Positions 1 through 7,238 of a DNA stretch of 64,000 nucleotides are shown in pieces. The position numbers were made by a program, and so were the translations under genes. The stretch covers positions 1-64,000 of the forward strand of contig CM074135.1 in the NCBI GenBank assembly GCA_037178625.1, in the 5' to 3' direction. Position 1 is the first letter of the stretch, and each line of letters begins with the position of its first letter. The DNA is from Skeletonema tropicum. Lineage: Eukaryota > Bacillariophyta > Thalassiosirophyceae > Thalassiosirales > Thalassiosiraceae. The notes beneath the pieces were generated by a model. The model was not told where the DNA came from. It worked only from the letters and a program-made list of their open reading frames with translations, and did no database searches.

Positions 1-261
1 ACTGAGCACGATTTCCACCTCGATCGAAAAGCCATAATTTTTCGACAATCGCTCCCAGTAGGGAAATTGATGTTGTTTCTCAGTTTCAGTGAGGCGGATG
101 GAGGTGGTGCTTTTCGGGCAAACTACGACTGTGATGCTATCATTATCATGATTATTAGTATTATTATTGGCGGGAGAGGAGGCGGTGGTGGTGGAGTGGG
201 CTTGGCTGAGGACTGCTAGCTTGGGTGGTCTCTTTTTGGAGGACGACATGCTGTGTATCAT
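1..261 (-). CDS. PDZ-like low-complexity protein, N-terminal part, cut by left edge
   Basis: Residues 1-87 of the array gene, from the start codon at 261 to the first Ser of the Ser-Gly tract at the window edge. The rest lies to the left of the window, in the unit that precedes unit 1. It is open as far as it can be seen. Confidence 0.6.
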   Translation of the reverse strand, partial: MIHSMSSSKKRPPKLAVLSQAHSTTTASSPANNNTNNHDNDSITVVVCPKSTTSIRLTETEKQHQFPYWERLSKNYGFSIEVEIVLS

Positions 262-388
262 GTGATGTGTATTGTGTATTGTGTTGTAGTGTAGATAGTA
301 TGGAGCAATGCCATGGCAAGCATAGCAAGCAAGCTGAGTGGAGGCTGTGGATTTGTGTTGGCGGAATTTTTGAGAGAGATGTGCGTCT

Positions 389-431
389 GATGACTTGCAA
401 GTGTCGCATCAAAAAGTAAGTGCAAGTCATC
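389..431 (+). promoter_or_regulatory. 11-bp perfect inverted repeat upstream of the gene
   Basis: GATGACTTGCA at 389-399 pairs with TGCAAGTCATC at 421-431 around a 21-nt loop. It lies about 130-170 bp upstream of the start codon of the minus-strand gene at 261, so it could be a promoter operator or a hairpin in the 5' leader. It is present in nearly every unit. Function is inferred from position only. Confidence 0.4.
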
Positions 432-530
432 TCATCTCAGCTCAGCAGATCGAGATGCACCATCATGTCGCCGTATCTTTTGATATCTTGTCTTCTACGC
501 GGCCAATCAAGGCGATCAGTGTCGTTTTGG

Positions 531-558
531 AAAGCTCTAATTGCGCTCTATCGATTAG
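531..558 (+). repeat. Degenerate motif copy 1 (AAAGCTCT-N11-ATCGATTAG)
   Basis: AAAGCTCT at 531-538, an 11-nt gap, then ATCGATTAG at 550-558. First of three related motifs in the spacer; overlaps the three-way-junction stem. Confidence 0.5.
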
Positions 559-628
559 GCATATAATCGGCTTGATCAGACGACTTTTGTGTGATCGTCT
601 CGGTCAGAAACGGGTCTAGATTAGAGCT
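533..628 (+). other. Three-way-junction-like inverted repeats
   Basis: An outer 9-bp stem, AGCTCTAAT (533-541) with ATTAGAGCT (620-628), encloses two hairpins. The first is CGATTA/TAATCG (552-557, 564-569, 6-nt loop). The second is AGACGA/TCGTCT (578-583, 595-600, 11-nt loop), with partial pairing beyond it. The layout is that of a structured RNA or an extruding DNA fold. I match it to no known RNA family. Confidence 0.45.
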
Positions 629-718
629 ATCTCGACCAGATCCGGCATCCGGCCCCAGAGCCCGAATTTGAGAAGCAGAGGTCAAAATCATCAAAATTGA
701 CGATATGACAACCGTTGG

Positions 719-746
719 AAAGCTCTCTTCATTCTGAATCGGTTAG
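719..746 (+). repeat. Degenerate motif copy 2 (AAAGCTCT-N11-ATCGGTTAG)
   Basis: AAAGCTCT at 719-726, again an 11-nt gap, then ATCGGTTAG at 738-746. Same orientation and spacing as the copy at 531-558, with the bases TTGG before AAAGCTCT shared by both. Confidence 0.5.
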
Positions 747-781
747 TACCATTATTACGCAACAATGTATAATCACTGCTC

Positions 782-809
782 GGGCAAAGCCCTCGCGAAA
801 AAAAAGCGA
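782..809 (+). other. Two adjacent small hairpins with a variable poly-A loop
   Basis: GGGC-AAA-GCCC (782-792) is followed at once by TCGC-loop-GCGA (793-809). The loop is G plus an A-tract of 8 here, 6 in units 2, 3, 5, 6 and 24, usually 5 elsewhere, and 10 in unit 28. Confidence 0.4.
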
Positions 810-1098
810 CATTTTAATCCAATCCACATCATCTACCTACCACTGCTGCTGCTGCCAACAACCACCGCTGCTGCTCCAACGTCATCGTCAACTCCTCCTC
901 CATCGTCGGCAATGATGAGGATTATGATTATGCTGCCGCTGCTTGTGGTTGGTGGAGTATGGAGATGACGATGAAGTTGGAGGAGGATTTGTGTTGGGAG
1001 TAGCAGCAAGCATCATTGCCGACGATGTCATCTTCATCAACGACCAACACAACCAAGAGCAGCGGCAGCATCCCGAGCTCTGTCTATTGACTATGGAC

Positions 1099-1296
1099 GC
1101 ATTAAAGGAAGTGTCTTCAGCGCAGCGTTTAGAGCCCATCCCGTGCCAACTGTCTGGATGCACCTGATCGATGCTTCGTTCTTCAGCGCAGCGTTGGATC
1201 TTCGACGTGCCAACTGTCTGGAGCCCGCCGCATTAAAGTGGTCGCTTTTTCAGATCTTCGACGTAACAATTGTCATGGACGGCGCTGCTTTAAAAG
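1099..1296 (+). repeat. Three nested imperfect direct repeats, period about 55-66 bp
   Basis: TTCAGCGCAGCGTT occurs at 1116-1129 and 1182-1195. CGTGCCAACTGTCTGGA occurs at 1142-1158 and 1206-1222. GATCTTCGACGT occurs at 1197-1208 and 1253-1264. GCATTAAAG occurs at 1099-1107 and 1230-1238, with a relative, GCTTTAAAAG, at 1287-1296. They look like an older small tandem repeat inside the larger unit. Confidence 0.6.
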
Positions 1297-1554
1297 TAGT
1301 GTGTTTCATGTCGTGAGGGCGACCGCAGGGAGGCCGAACTGTGATTATCCATATAATATTCATATTGTTGGTATTATTGATTGTGGTATTGACAAGTATT
1401 GACGGCAGTGCAGTGAGCGTGGAAAACATTTTGGTCATTTTTTTGGAGTTTGCAAATGTTCGGGTCGACTTCATTCGCCGCTGGGGATACTTTCTAGAAC
1501 CCTCTCGAGTTGATTACATTGACAAAAGATCGATATTTGGCCTTGATTATAGTA

Positions 1555-1570
1555 CTAATCGATAGAGCTT
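1555..1570 (-). repeat. Degenerate motif copy 3, inverted, without the gap
   Basis: On the minus strand it reads AAGCTCT directly followed by ATCGATTAG. It is the same motif with the 11-nt gap absent, and it forms the right arm of the long-range inverted repeat. Confidence 0.5.
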
Positions 1571-1679
1571 GGTGAGAGGATTCGAAATCACTACTCATTG
1601 CCTTCCTACGATTGCTAGTGCTAGGACGGATAATGCTGTAGTTGAACTATATATCTAATCTGATTTACTTTGTACGATA

Positions 1680-1689
1680 TTTATTTATT
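1680..1689 (-). terminator. AATAAA motifs at the gene end
   Basis: On the minus strand two overlapping AATAAA hexamers lie at 1684-1689, over the stop codon, and at 1680-1685. They resemble eukaryotic polyadenylation signals and would give a very short 3' end. The motif is common in AT-rich DNA, so this is weak. Confidence 0.3.
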
Positions 1690-2586
1690 CATCCAAGATA
1701 ATGTAGTTGATTGTCATATAAAATAAATAGTGTCGCTGCTGCTTCATCCACATCCACTCCATCCATGCACTGACTTGACGCATCTTCTTGCTTGCTGCAT
1801 CTTCTGTTTCTGTTTCTGTTGTTGTTGTCGTCGCAATAATATTATTATCATTCTCATGCCGTGCCGTCACATCAACAGCAACATCAACTACTATACTAGC
1901 AGCAGAAGCATTTGAATCACTCCTGCCTCTGCTCCTCTTACTCTTACTCTTCTTATTATTATCACCAGCTTTTCTCTCAATCTCCAACAGCAACTTGTCC
2001 CCCCTCATCATGACAGCATACACCATTCCAAATGTAGGATTTGTCAGTCCATCAATGCTTGTAATGACATCTCCATTTTGAAAGTCGGGCCGTAATAATG
2101 ATAATTGATCGCTCCTTTTCTTCTTCTGCTGATGATGTGTGGAAAGGGGTCGGATTATGAGCCGTTCTGAGTGATGGTGCAGTTTGCTAGTAGCTGTGGC
2201 TGTAGCTGATGCATCGCGCAGGAAATGAGTCCTCTTGGGCCCGCCACCTTTCTTCCAAGCATTCGTATGGGCACTGCCACTGCCACTGCCACTGCCACTG
2301 CCACTGCCACTGCCGCCACTGCCACTGCCAGCACGATTTCCACCTCGATCGAAAAGCCATAATTTTTCGACAATCGCTCCCAGTAGGGAAATTGATGTTG
2401 TTTCTCAGTTTCAGTGAGGCGGATGGAGGTGGTGCTTTTCGGGCAAACTACGACTGTGATGCTATCATTATCATGATTATTAGTATTATTATTGGCGGGA
2501 GAGGAGGCGGTGGTGGTGGAGTGGGCTTGGCTGAGGACTGCTAGCTTGGGTGGTCTCTTTTTGGAGGACGACATGCTGTGTATCAT
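1685..2586 (-). pseudogene. Array gene, unit 1 copy, frameshifted in the hexamer tract
   Basis: The tract at 2273-2329 has seven ACTGCC, a stray GCC, two more ACTGCC, then loses four bases of the usual ACTGAG junction. From the start codon the frame turns into an Ala-Val run and ends at 2155. The C-terminal PDZ-like half is intact in sequence but out of frame with the start. It is either a real slippage mutation or a consensus error in a repeat. Confidence 0.6.
2273..2329 (+). repeat. ACTGCC hexanucleotide tract (first complete example)
   Basis: A minisatellite of 7-11 ACTGCC copies recurs in every unit inside the gene and encodes (Ser-Gly)n on the minus strand. This example is interrupted by GCC. 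The counts and coordinates of the others are given with each gene copy. Confidence 0.95.
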
Positions 2587-4904
2587 GTGATGTGTATTGT
2601 GTATTGTGTTGTAGTGTAGATAGTATGGAGCAATGCCATGGCAAGCATAGCAAGCAAGCTGAGTGGAGGCTGTGGATTTGTGTTGGCGGAATTTTTGAGA
2701 GAGATGTGCGTCTGATGACTTGCAAGTGTCGCATCAAAAAGTAAGTGCAAGTCATCTCATCTCAGCTCAGCAGATCGAGATGCACCATCATGTCGCCGTA
2801 TCTTTTGATATCTTGTCTTCTACGCGGCCAATCAAGGCGATCAGTGTCGTTTTGGAAAGCTCTAATTGCGCTCTATCGATTAGGCATATAATCGGCTTGA
2901 TCAGACGACTTTTGTGTGATCGTCTCGGTCAGAAACGGGTCTAGATTAGAGCTATCTCGACCAGATCCGGCATCCGGCCCCAGAGCCCGAATTTGAGAAG
3001 CAGAGGTCAAAATCATCAAAATTGACGATATGACAACCGTTGGAAAGCTCTCTTCATTCTGAATCGGTTAGTACCATTATTACGCAACAATGTATAATCA
3101 CTGCTCGGGCAAAGCCCTCGCGAAAAAAGCGACATTTTAATCCAATCCACATCATCTACCTACCACTGCTGCTGCTCCAACAACCACCGCTGCTGCTCCA
3201 ACGTCATCGTCAACTCCTCCTCCATCGTCGGCAATGATGAGGATTATGATTATGCTGCCGCTGCTTGTGGTTGGTGGAGTATGGAGATGACGATGAAGTT
3301 GGAGGAGGATTTGTGTTGGGAGTAGCAGCAAGCATCATTGCCGACGATGTCATCTTCATCAACGACCAACACAACCAAGAGCAGCGGCAGCATCCCGAGC
3401 TCTGTCTATTGACTATGGACGCATTAAAGGAAGTGTCTTCAGCGCAGCGTTTAGAGCCCATCCCGTGCCAACTGTCTGGATGCACCTGATCGATGCTTCG
3501 TTCTTCAGCGCAGCGTTGGATCTTCGACGTGCCAACTGTCTGGAGCCCGCCGCATTAAAGTGGTCGCTTTTTCAGATCTTCGACGTAACAATTGTCATGG
3601 ACGGCGCTGCTTTAAAAGTAGTGTGTTTCATGTCGTGAGGGCGACCGCAGGGAGGCCGAACTGTGATTATCCATTATAATATTCATATTGTTGGTATTAT
3701 TGATTGTGGTATTGACAAGTATTGACGGCAGTGCAGTGAGCGTGGAAAACATTTTGGTCATTTTTTTGGAGTTTGCAAATGTTCGGGTCGACTTCATTCG
3801 CCGCTGGGGATACTTTCTAGAACCCTCTCGAGTTGATTACATTGACAAAAGATCGATATTTGGCCTTGATTATAGTACTAATCGATAGAGCTTGGTGAGA
3901 GGATTCGAAATCACTACTCATTGCCTTCCTACGATTGCTAGTGCTAGGACGGATAATGCTGTAGTTGAACTATATATCTAATCTGATTTACTTTGTACGA
4001 TATTTATTTATTCATCCAAGATAATGTAGTTGATTGTCATATAAAATAAATAGTGTCGCTGCTGCTTCATCCACATCCACTCCATCCATGCACTGACTTG
4101 ACGCATCTTCTTGCTTGCTGCATCTTCTGTTTCTGTTTCTGTTGTTGTTGTCGTCGCAATAATATTATTATCATTCTCATGCCGTGCCGTCACATCAACA
4201 GCAACATCAACTACTATACTAGCAGCAGAAGCATTTGAATCACTCCTGCCTCTGCTCCTCTTACTCTTACTCTTCTTATTATTATCACCAGCTTTTCTCT
4301 CAATCTCCAACAGCAACTTGTCCCCCCTCATCATGACAGCATACACCATTCCAAATGTAGGATTTGTCAGTCCATCAATGCTTGTAATGACATCTCCATT
4401 TTGAAAGTCGGGCCGTAATAATGATAATTGATCGCTCCTTTTCTTCTTCTGCTGATGATGTGTGGAAAGGGGTCGGATTATGAGCCGTTCTGAGTGATGG
4501 TGCAGTTTGCTAGTAGCTGTGGCTGTAGCTGATGCATCGCGCAGGAAATGAGTCCTCTTGGGCCCGCCACCTTTCTTCCAAGCATTCGTATGGGCACTGC
4601 CACTGCCACTGCCACTGCCACTGCCACTGCCACTGCCACTGCCACTGAGCACGATTTCCACCTCGATCGAAAAGCCATAATTTTTCGACAATCGCTCCCA
4701 GTAGGGAAATTGATGTTGTTTCTCAGTTTCAGTGAGGCGGATGGAGGTGGTGCTTTTCGGGCAAACTACGACTGTGATGCTATCATTATCATGATTATTA
4801 GTATTATTATTGGCGGGAGAGGAGGCGGTGGTGGTGGAGTGGGCTTGGCTGAGGACTGCTAGCTTGGGTGGTCTCTTTTTGGAGGACGACATGCTGTGTA
4901 TCAT
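2587..4904 (+). repeat. Repeat unit 2
   Basis: 2,318 bp; spacer 2587-4007. It carries the A6 form of the small hairpin loop near 3122-3129. Otherwise it matches the majority sequence by eye. Confidence 0.97.
4008..4904 (-). CDS. PDZ-like low-complexity protein, unit 2 copy (298 aa), reference copy
   Basis: I do not recognise a named gene. Seen: a 298-residue frame from ATG at 4904, the first Met after an in-frame stop upstream; a second Met at residue 5 is an alternative start. Order: basic, Ser/Thr/Asn-rich N-terminus (1-42); short hydrophobic stretch TVVV (44-47); TTSIRLTET (52-60); eight hexamers giving Ser-Gly repeats (87-103); Ala-Thr run (124-131); LIIRPLST (141-148); LSLLRPDFQNGDVITSIDG (160-178); TFGMVYAVMM (183-192); KLLLEIERK (196-204); Lys/Arg-rich stretch (210-220) that could be a nuclear signal; Thr/Glu run (251-260); aromatic C-terminus (273-293). 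Known: GDxIxSIDG followed by a helix and a closing strand is typical of PDZ domains, which bind peptide C-termini. Inferred: residues about 43-60 and 140-204 form a split PDZ-like fold with the low-complexity part inserted in a loop. There is no signal peptide or clear membrane segment. The partner and role are unknown. Confidence 0.62.
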   Translation of the reverse strand: MIHSMSSSKKRPPKLAVLSQAHSTTTASSPANNNTNNHDNDSITVVVCPKSTTSIRLTETEKQHQFPYWERLSKNYGFSIEVEIVLSGSGSGSGSGSGSGSGSAHTNAWKKGGGPKRTHFLRDASATATATSKLHHHSERLIIRPLSTHHQQKKKRSDQLSLLRPDFQNGDVITSIDGLTNPTFGMVYAVMMRGDKLLLEIERKAGDNNKKSKSKRSRGRSDSNASAASIVVDVAVDVTARHENDNNIIATTTTTETETEDAASKKMRQVSAWMEWMWMKQQRHYLFYMTINYIILDE

Positions 4905-7238
4905 GTGATGTGTATTGTGTATTGTGTTGTAGTGTAGATAGTATGGAGCAATGCCATGGCAAGCATAGCAAGCAAGCTGAGTGGAGGCTGTGGATTTGTG
5001 TTGGCGGAATTTTTGAGAGAGATGTGCGTCTGATGACTTGCAAGTGTCGCATCAAAAAGTAAGTGCAAGTCATCTCATCTCAGCTCAGCAGATCGAGATG
5101 CACCATCATGTCGCCGTATCTTTTGATATCTTGTCTTCTACGCGGCCAATCAAGGCGATCAGTGTCGTTTTGGAAAGCTCTAATTGCGCTCTATCGATTA
5201 GGCATATAATCGGCTTGATCAGACGACTTTTGTGTGATCGTCTCGGTCAGAAACGGGTCTAGATTAGAGCTATCTCGACCAGATCCGGCATCCGGCCCCA
5301 GAGCCCGAATTTGAGAAGCAGAGGTCAAAATCATCAAAATTGACGATATGACAACCGTTGGAAAGCTCTCTTCATTCTGAATCGGTTAGTACCATTATTA
5401 CGCAACAATGTATAATCACTGCTCGGGCAAAGCCCTCGCGAAAAAAGCGACATTTTAATCCAATCCACATCATCTACCTACCACTGCTGCTGCTCCAACA
5501 ACCACCGCTGCTGCTCCAACGTCATCGTCAACTCCTCCTCCATCGTCGGCAATGATGAGGATTATGATTATGCTGCCGCTGCTTGTGGTTGGTGGAGTAT
5601 GGAGATGACGATGAAGTTGGAGGAGGATTTGTGTTGGGAGTAGCAGCAAGCATCATTGCCGACGATGTCATCTTCATCAACGACCAACACAACCAAGAGC
5701 AGCGGCAGCACAGCATCCGAGCTCTGTCTATTGACTATGGACGCATTAAAGGAAGTGTCTTCAGCGCAGCGTTTAGAGCCCATCCCGTGCCAACTGTCTG
5801 GATGCACCTGATCGATGCTTCGTTCTTCAGCGCAGCGTTGGATCTTCGACGTGCCAACTGTCTGGAGCCCGCCGCATTAAAGTGGTCGCTTTTTCAGATC
5901 TTCGACGTAACAATTGTCATGGACGGCGCTGCTTTAAAAGTAGTGTGTTTCATGTCGTGAGGGCGACCGCAGGGAGGCCGAACTGTGATTATCCATTATA
6001 ATATTCATATTGTTGGTATTATTGATTGTGGTATTGACAAGTATTGACGGCAGTGCAGTGAGCGTGGAAAACATTTTGGTCATTTTTTTGGAGTTTGCAA
6101 ATGTTCGGGTCGACTTCATTCGCCGCTGGGGATACTTTCTAGAACCCTCTCGAGTTGATTACATTGACAAAAGATCGATATTTGGCCTTGATTATAGTAC
6201 TAATCGATAGAGCTTGGTGAGAGGATTCGAAATCACTACTCATTGCCTTCCTACGATTGCTAGTGCTAGGACGGATAATGCTGTAGTTGAACTATATATC
6301 TAATCTGATTTACTTTGTACGATATTTATTTATTCATCCAAGATAATGTAGTTGATTGTCATATAAAATAAATAGTGTCGCTGCTGCTTCATCCACATCC
6401 ACTCCATCCATGCACTGACTTGACGCATCTTCTTGCTTGCTGCATCTTCTGTTTCTGTTTCTGTTGTTGTTGTCGTCGCAATAATATTATTATCATTCTC
6501 ATGCCGTGCCGTCACATCAACAGCAACATCAACTACTATACTAGCAGCAGAAGCATTTGAATCACTCCTGCCTCTGCTCCTCTTACTCTTACTCTTCTTA
6601 TTATTATCACCAGCTTTTCTCTCAATCTCCAACAGCAACTTGTCCCCCCTCATCATGACAGCATACACCATTCCAAATGTAGGATTTGTCAGTCCATCAA
6701 TGCTTGTAATGACATCTCCATTTTGAAAGTCGGGCCGTAATAATGATAATTGATCGCTCCTTTTCTTCTTCTGCTGATGATGTGTGGAAAGGGGTCGGAT
6801 TATGAGCCGTTCTGAGTGATGGTGCAGTTTGCTAGTAGCTGTGGCTGTAGCTGATGCATCGCGCAGGAAATGAGTCCTCTTGGGCCCGCCACCTTTCTTC
6901 CAAGCATTCGTATGGGCACTGCCACTGCCACTGCCACTGCCACTGCCACTGCCACTGCCACTGCCACTGCCACTGCCACTGAGCACGATTTCCACCTCGA
7001 TCGAAAAGCCATAATTTTTCGACAATCGCTCCCAGTAGGGAAATTGATGTTGTTTCTCAGTTTCAGTGAGGCGGATGGAGGTGGTGCTTTTCGGGCAAAC
7101 TACGACTGTGATGCTATCATTATCATGATTATTAGTATTATTATTGGCGGGAGAGGAGGCGGTGGTGGTGGAGTGGGCTTGGCTGAGGACTGCTAGCTTG
7201 GGTGGTCTCTTTTTGGAGGACGACATGCTGTGTATCAT
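4905..7238 (+). repeat. Repeat unit 3
   Basis: 2,334 bp; spacer 4905-6329. A6 form of the hairpin loop. A local change near 5704-5720 gives CAGCACAGCATCCGAGC where other units have CAGCATCCCGAGC. Confidence 0.97.
6330..7238 (-). CDS. PDZ-like low-complexity protein, unit 3 copy (302 aa)
   Basis: Open throughout. Ten ACTGCC hexamers (6918-6977) give two more Ser-Gly pairs than the unit 2 copy. Otherwise the predicted protein is identical to the unit 2 copy. Confidence 0.6.
   Translation of the reverse strand: MIHSMSSSKKRPPKLAVLSQAHSTTTASSPANNNTNNHDNDSITVVVCPKSTTSIRLTETEKQHQFPYWERLSKNYGFSIEVEIVLSGSGSGSGSGSGSGSGSGSGSAHTNAWKKGGGPKRTHFLRDASATATATSKLHHHSERLIIRPLSTHHQQKKKRSDQLSLLRPDFQNGDVITSIDGLTNPTFGMVYAVMMRGDKLLLEIERKAGDNNKKSKSKRSRGRSDSNASAASIVVDVAVDVTARHENDNNIIATTTTTETETEDAASKKMRQVSAWMEWMWMKQQRHYLFYMTINYIILDE

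Larger units (their letters stand above)
545..1568. repeat. 1,024-bp segment bounded by imperfect inverted repeats
   Basis: Left arm 545-568 and right arm 1545-1568 match in inverted orientation at 21 of 24 positions, including 14 contiguous bases (GCTCTATCGATTAG). Weaker similarity continues inward for about 25 bases. This could be a non-autonomous terminal-inverted-repeat element trapped in the unit, or a foldback. I see no convincing target-site duplication and no transposase. Confidence 0.4.
262..1684 (+). other. Spacer of the repeat unit (first complete copy)
   Basis: About 1.42 kb without a gene I can support; the matching stretch in every other unit is the same. From left to right it holds an 11-bp inverted repeat, a three-way-junction-like fold, two adjacent small hairpins, trinucleotide-rich DNA (about 835-1060), three nested imperfect repeats (1099-1296), an AT-rich stretch, and the right arm of a long-range inverted repeat. 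Short frames on both strands (for example 943-1167 and 888-1163) are present in nearly every unit, but they resemble nothing I know. Confidence 0.7.
262..2586 (+). repeat. Repeat unit 1
   Basis: 2,325 bp; spacer 262-1684, gene on the right. Private changes are an A8 tract at 798-805 where most units have A5 or A6, CTGCC instead of CTCC near 855-860, and one missing T near 1352. The spacer sub-elements below are positioned in this unit. Confidence 0.97.

Noticed and set aside
416..421. GTAAGT, a perfect 5' splice-site hexamer on the plus strand
   Set aside because: There is no supported plus-strand exon before it and no convincing acceptor or coding exon after it. A six-base match is expected by chance.
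164..430. Minus-strand frame of 88 codons overlapping the gene start
   Set aside because: It overlaps the N-terminus of the gene in another frame, is Cys/His-rich with no recognisable motif, and is joined to the gene frame only where a homopolymer base is missing or changed.
386..431. CTGATGA next to a stem, as in a hammerhead ribozyme
   Set aside because: The stem is not followed by GAAA and there is no closing third stem with a cleavage site, so the catalytic core is absent.
1579..1589. GATTCGAAATC resembles a tRNA B box
   Set aside because: The flanks do not form a T-arm or acceptor stem, and no A box lies at the right distance.
1788..2081. Plus-strand frame of 97 codons with a hydrophobic, signal-peptide-like start, present in almost every unit
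   Set aside because: It lies antisense to the PDZ-like half of the minus-strand gene. Its hydrophobic runs are the complement of Lys/Ser/Asn-rich codons, and the minus frame is longer and has the recognisable GDVITSIDG segment.
2209..2544. Plus-strand frames reading the hexamer tract as Ala-Thr, His-Cys or Leu-Pro repeats
   Set aside because: A hexanucleotide repeat stays open in most frames. These are shadows of the Ser-Gly-coding tract.
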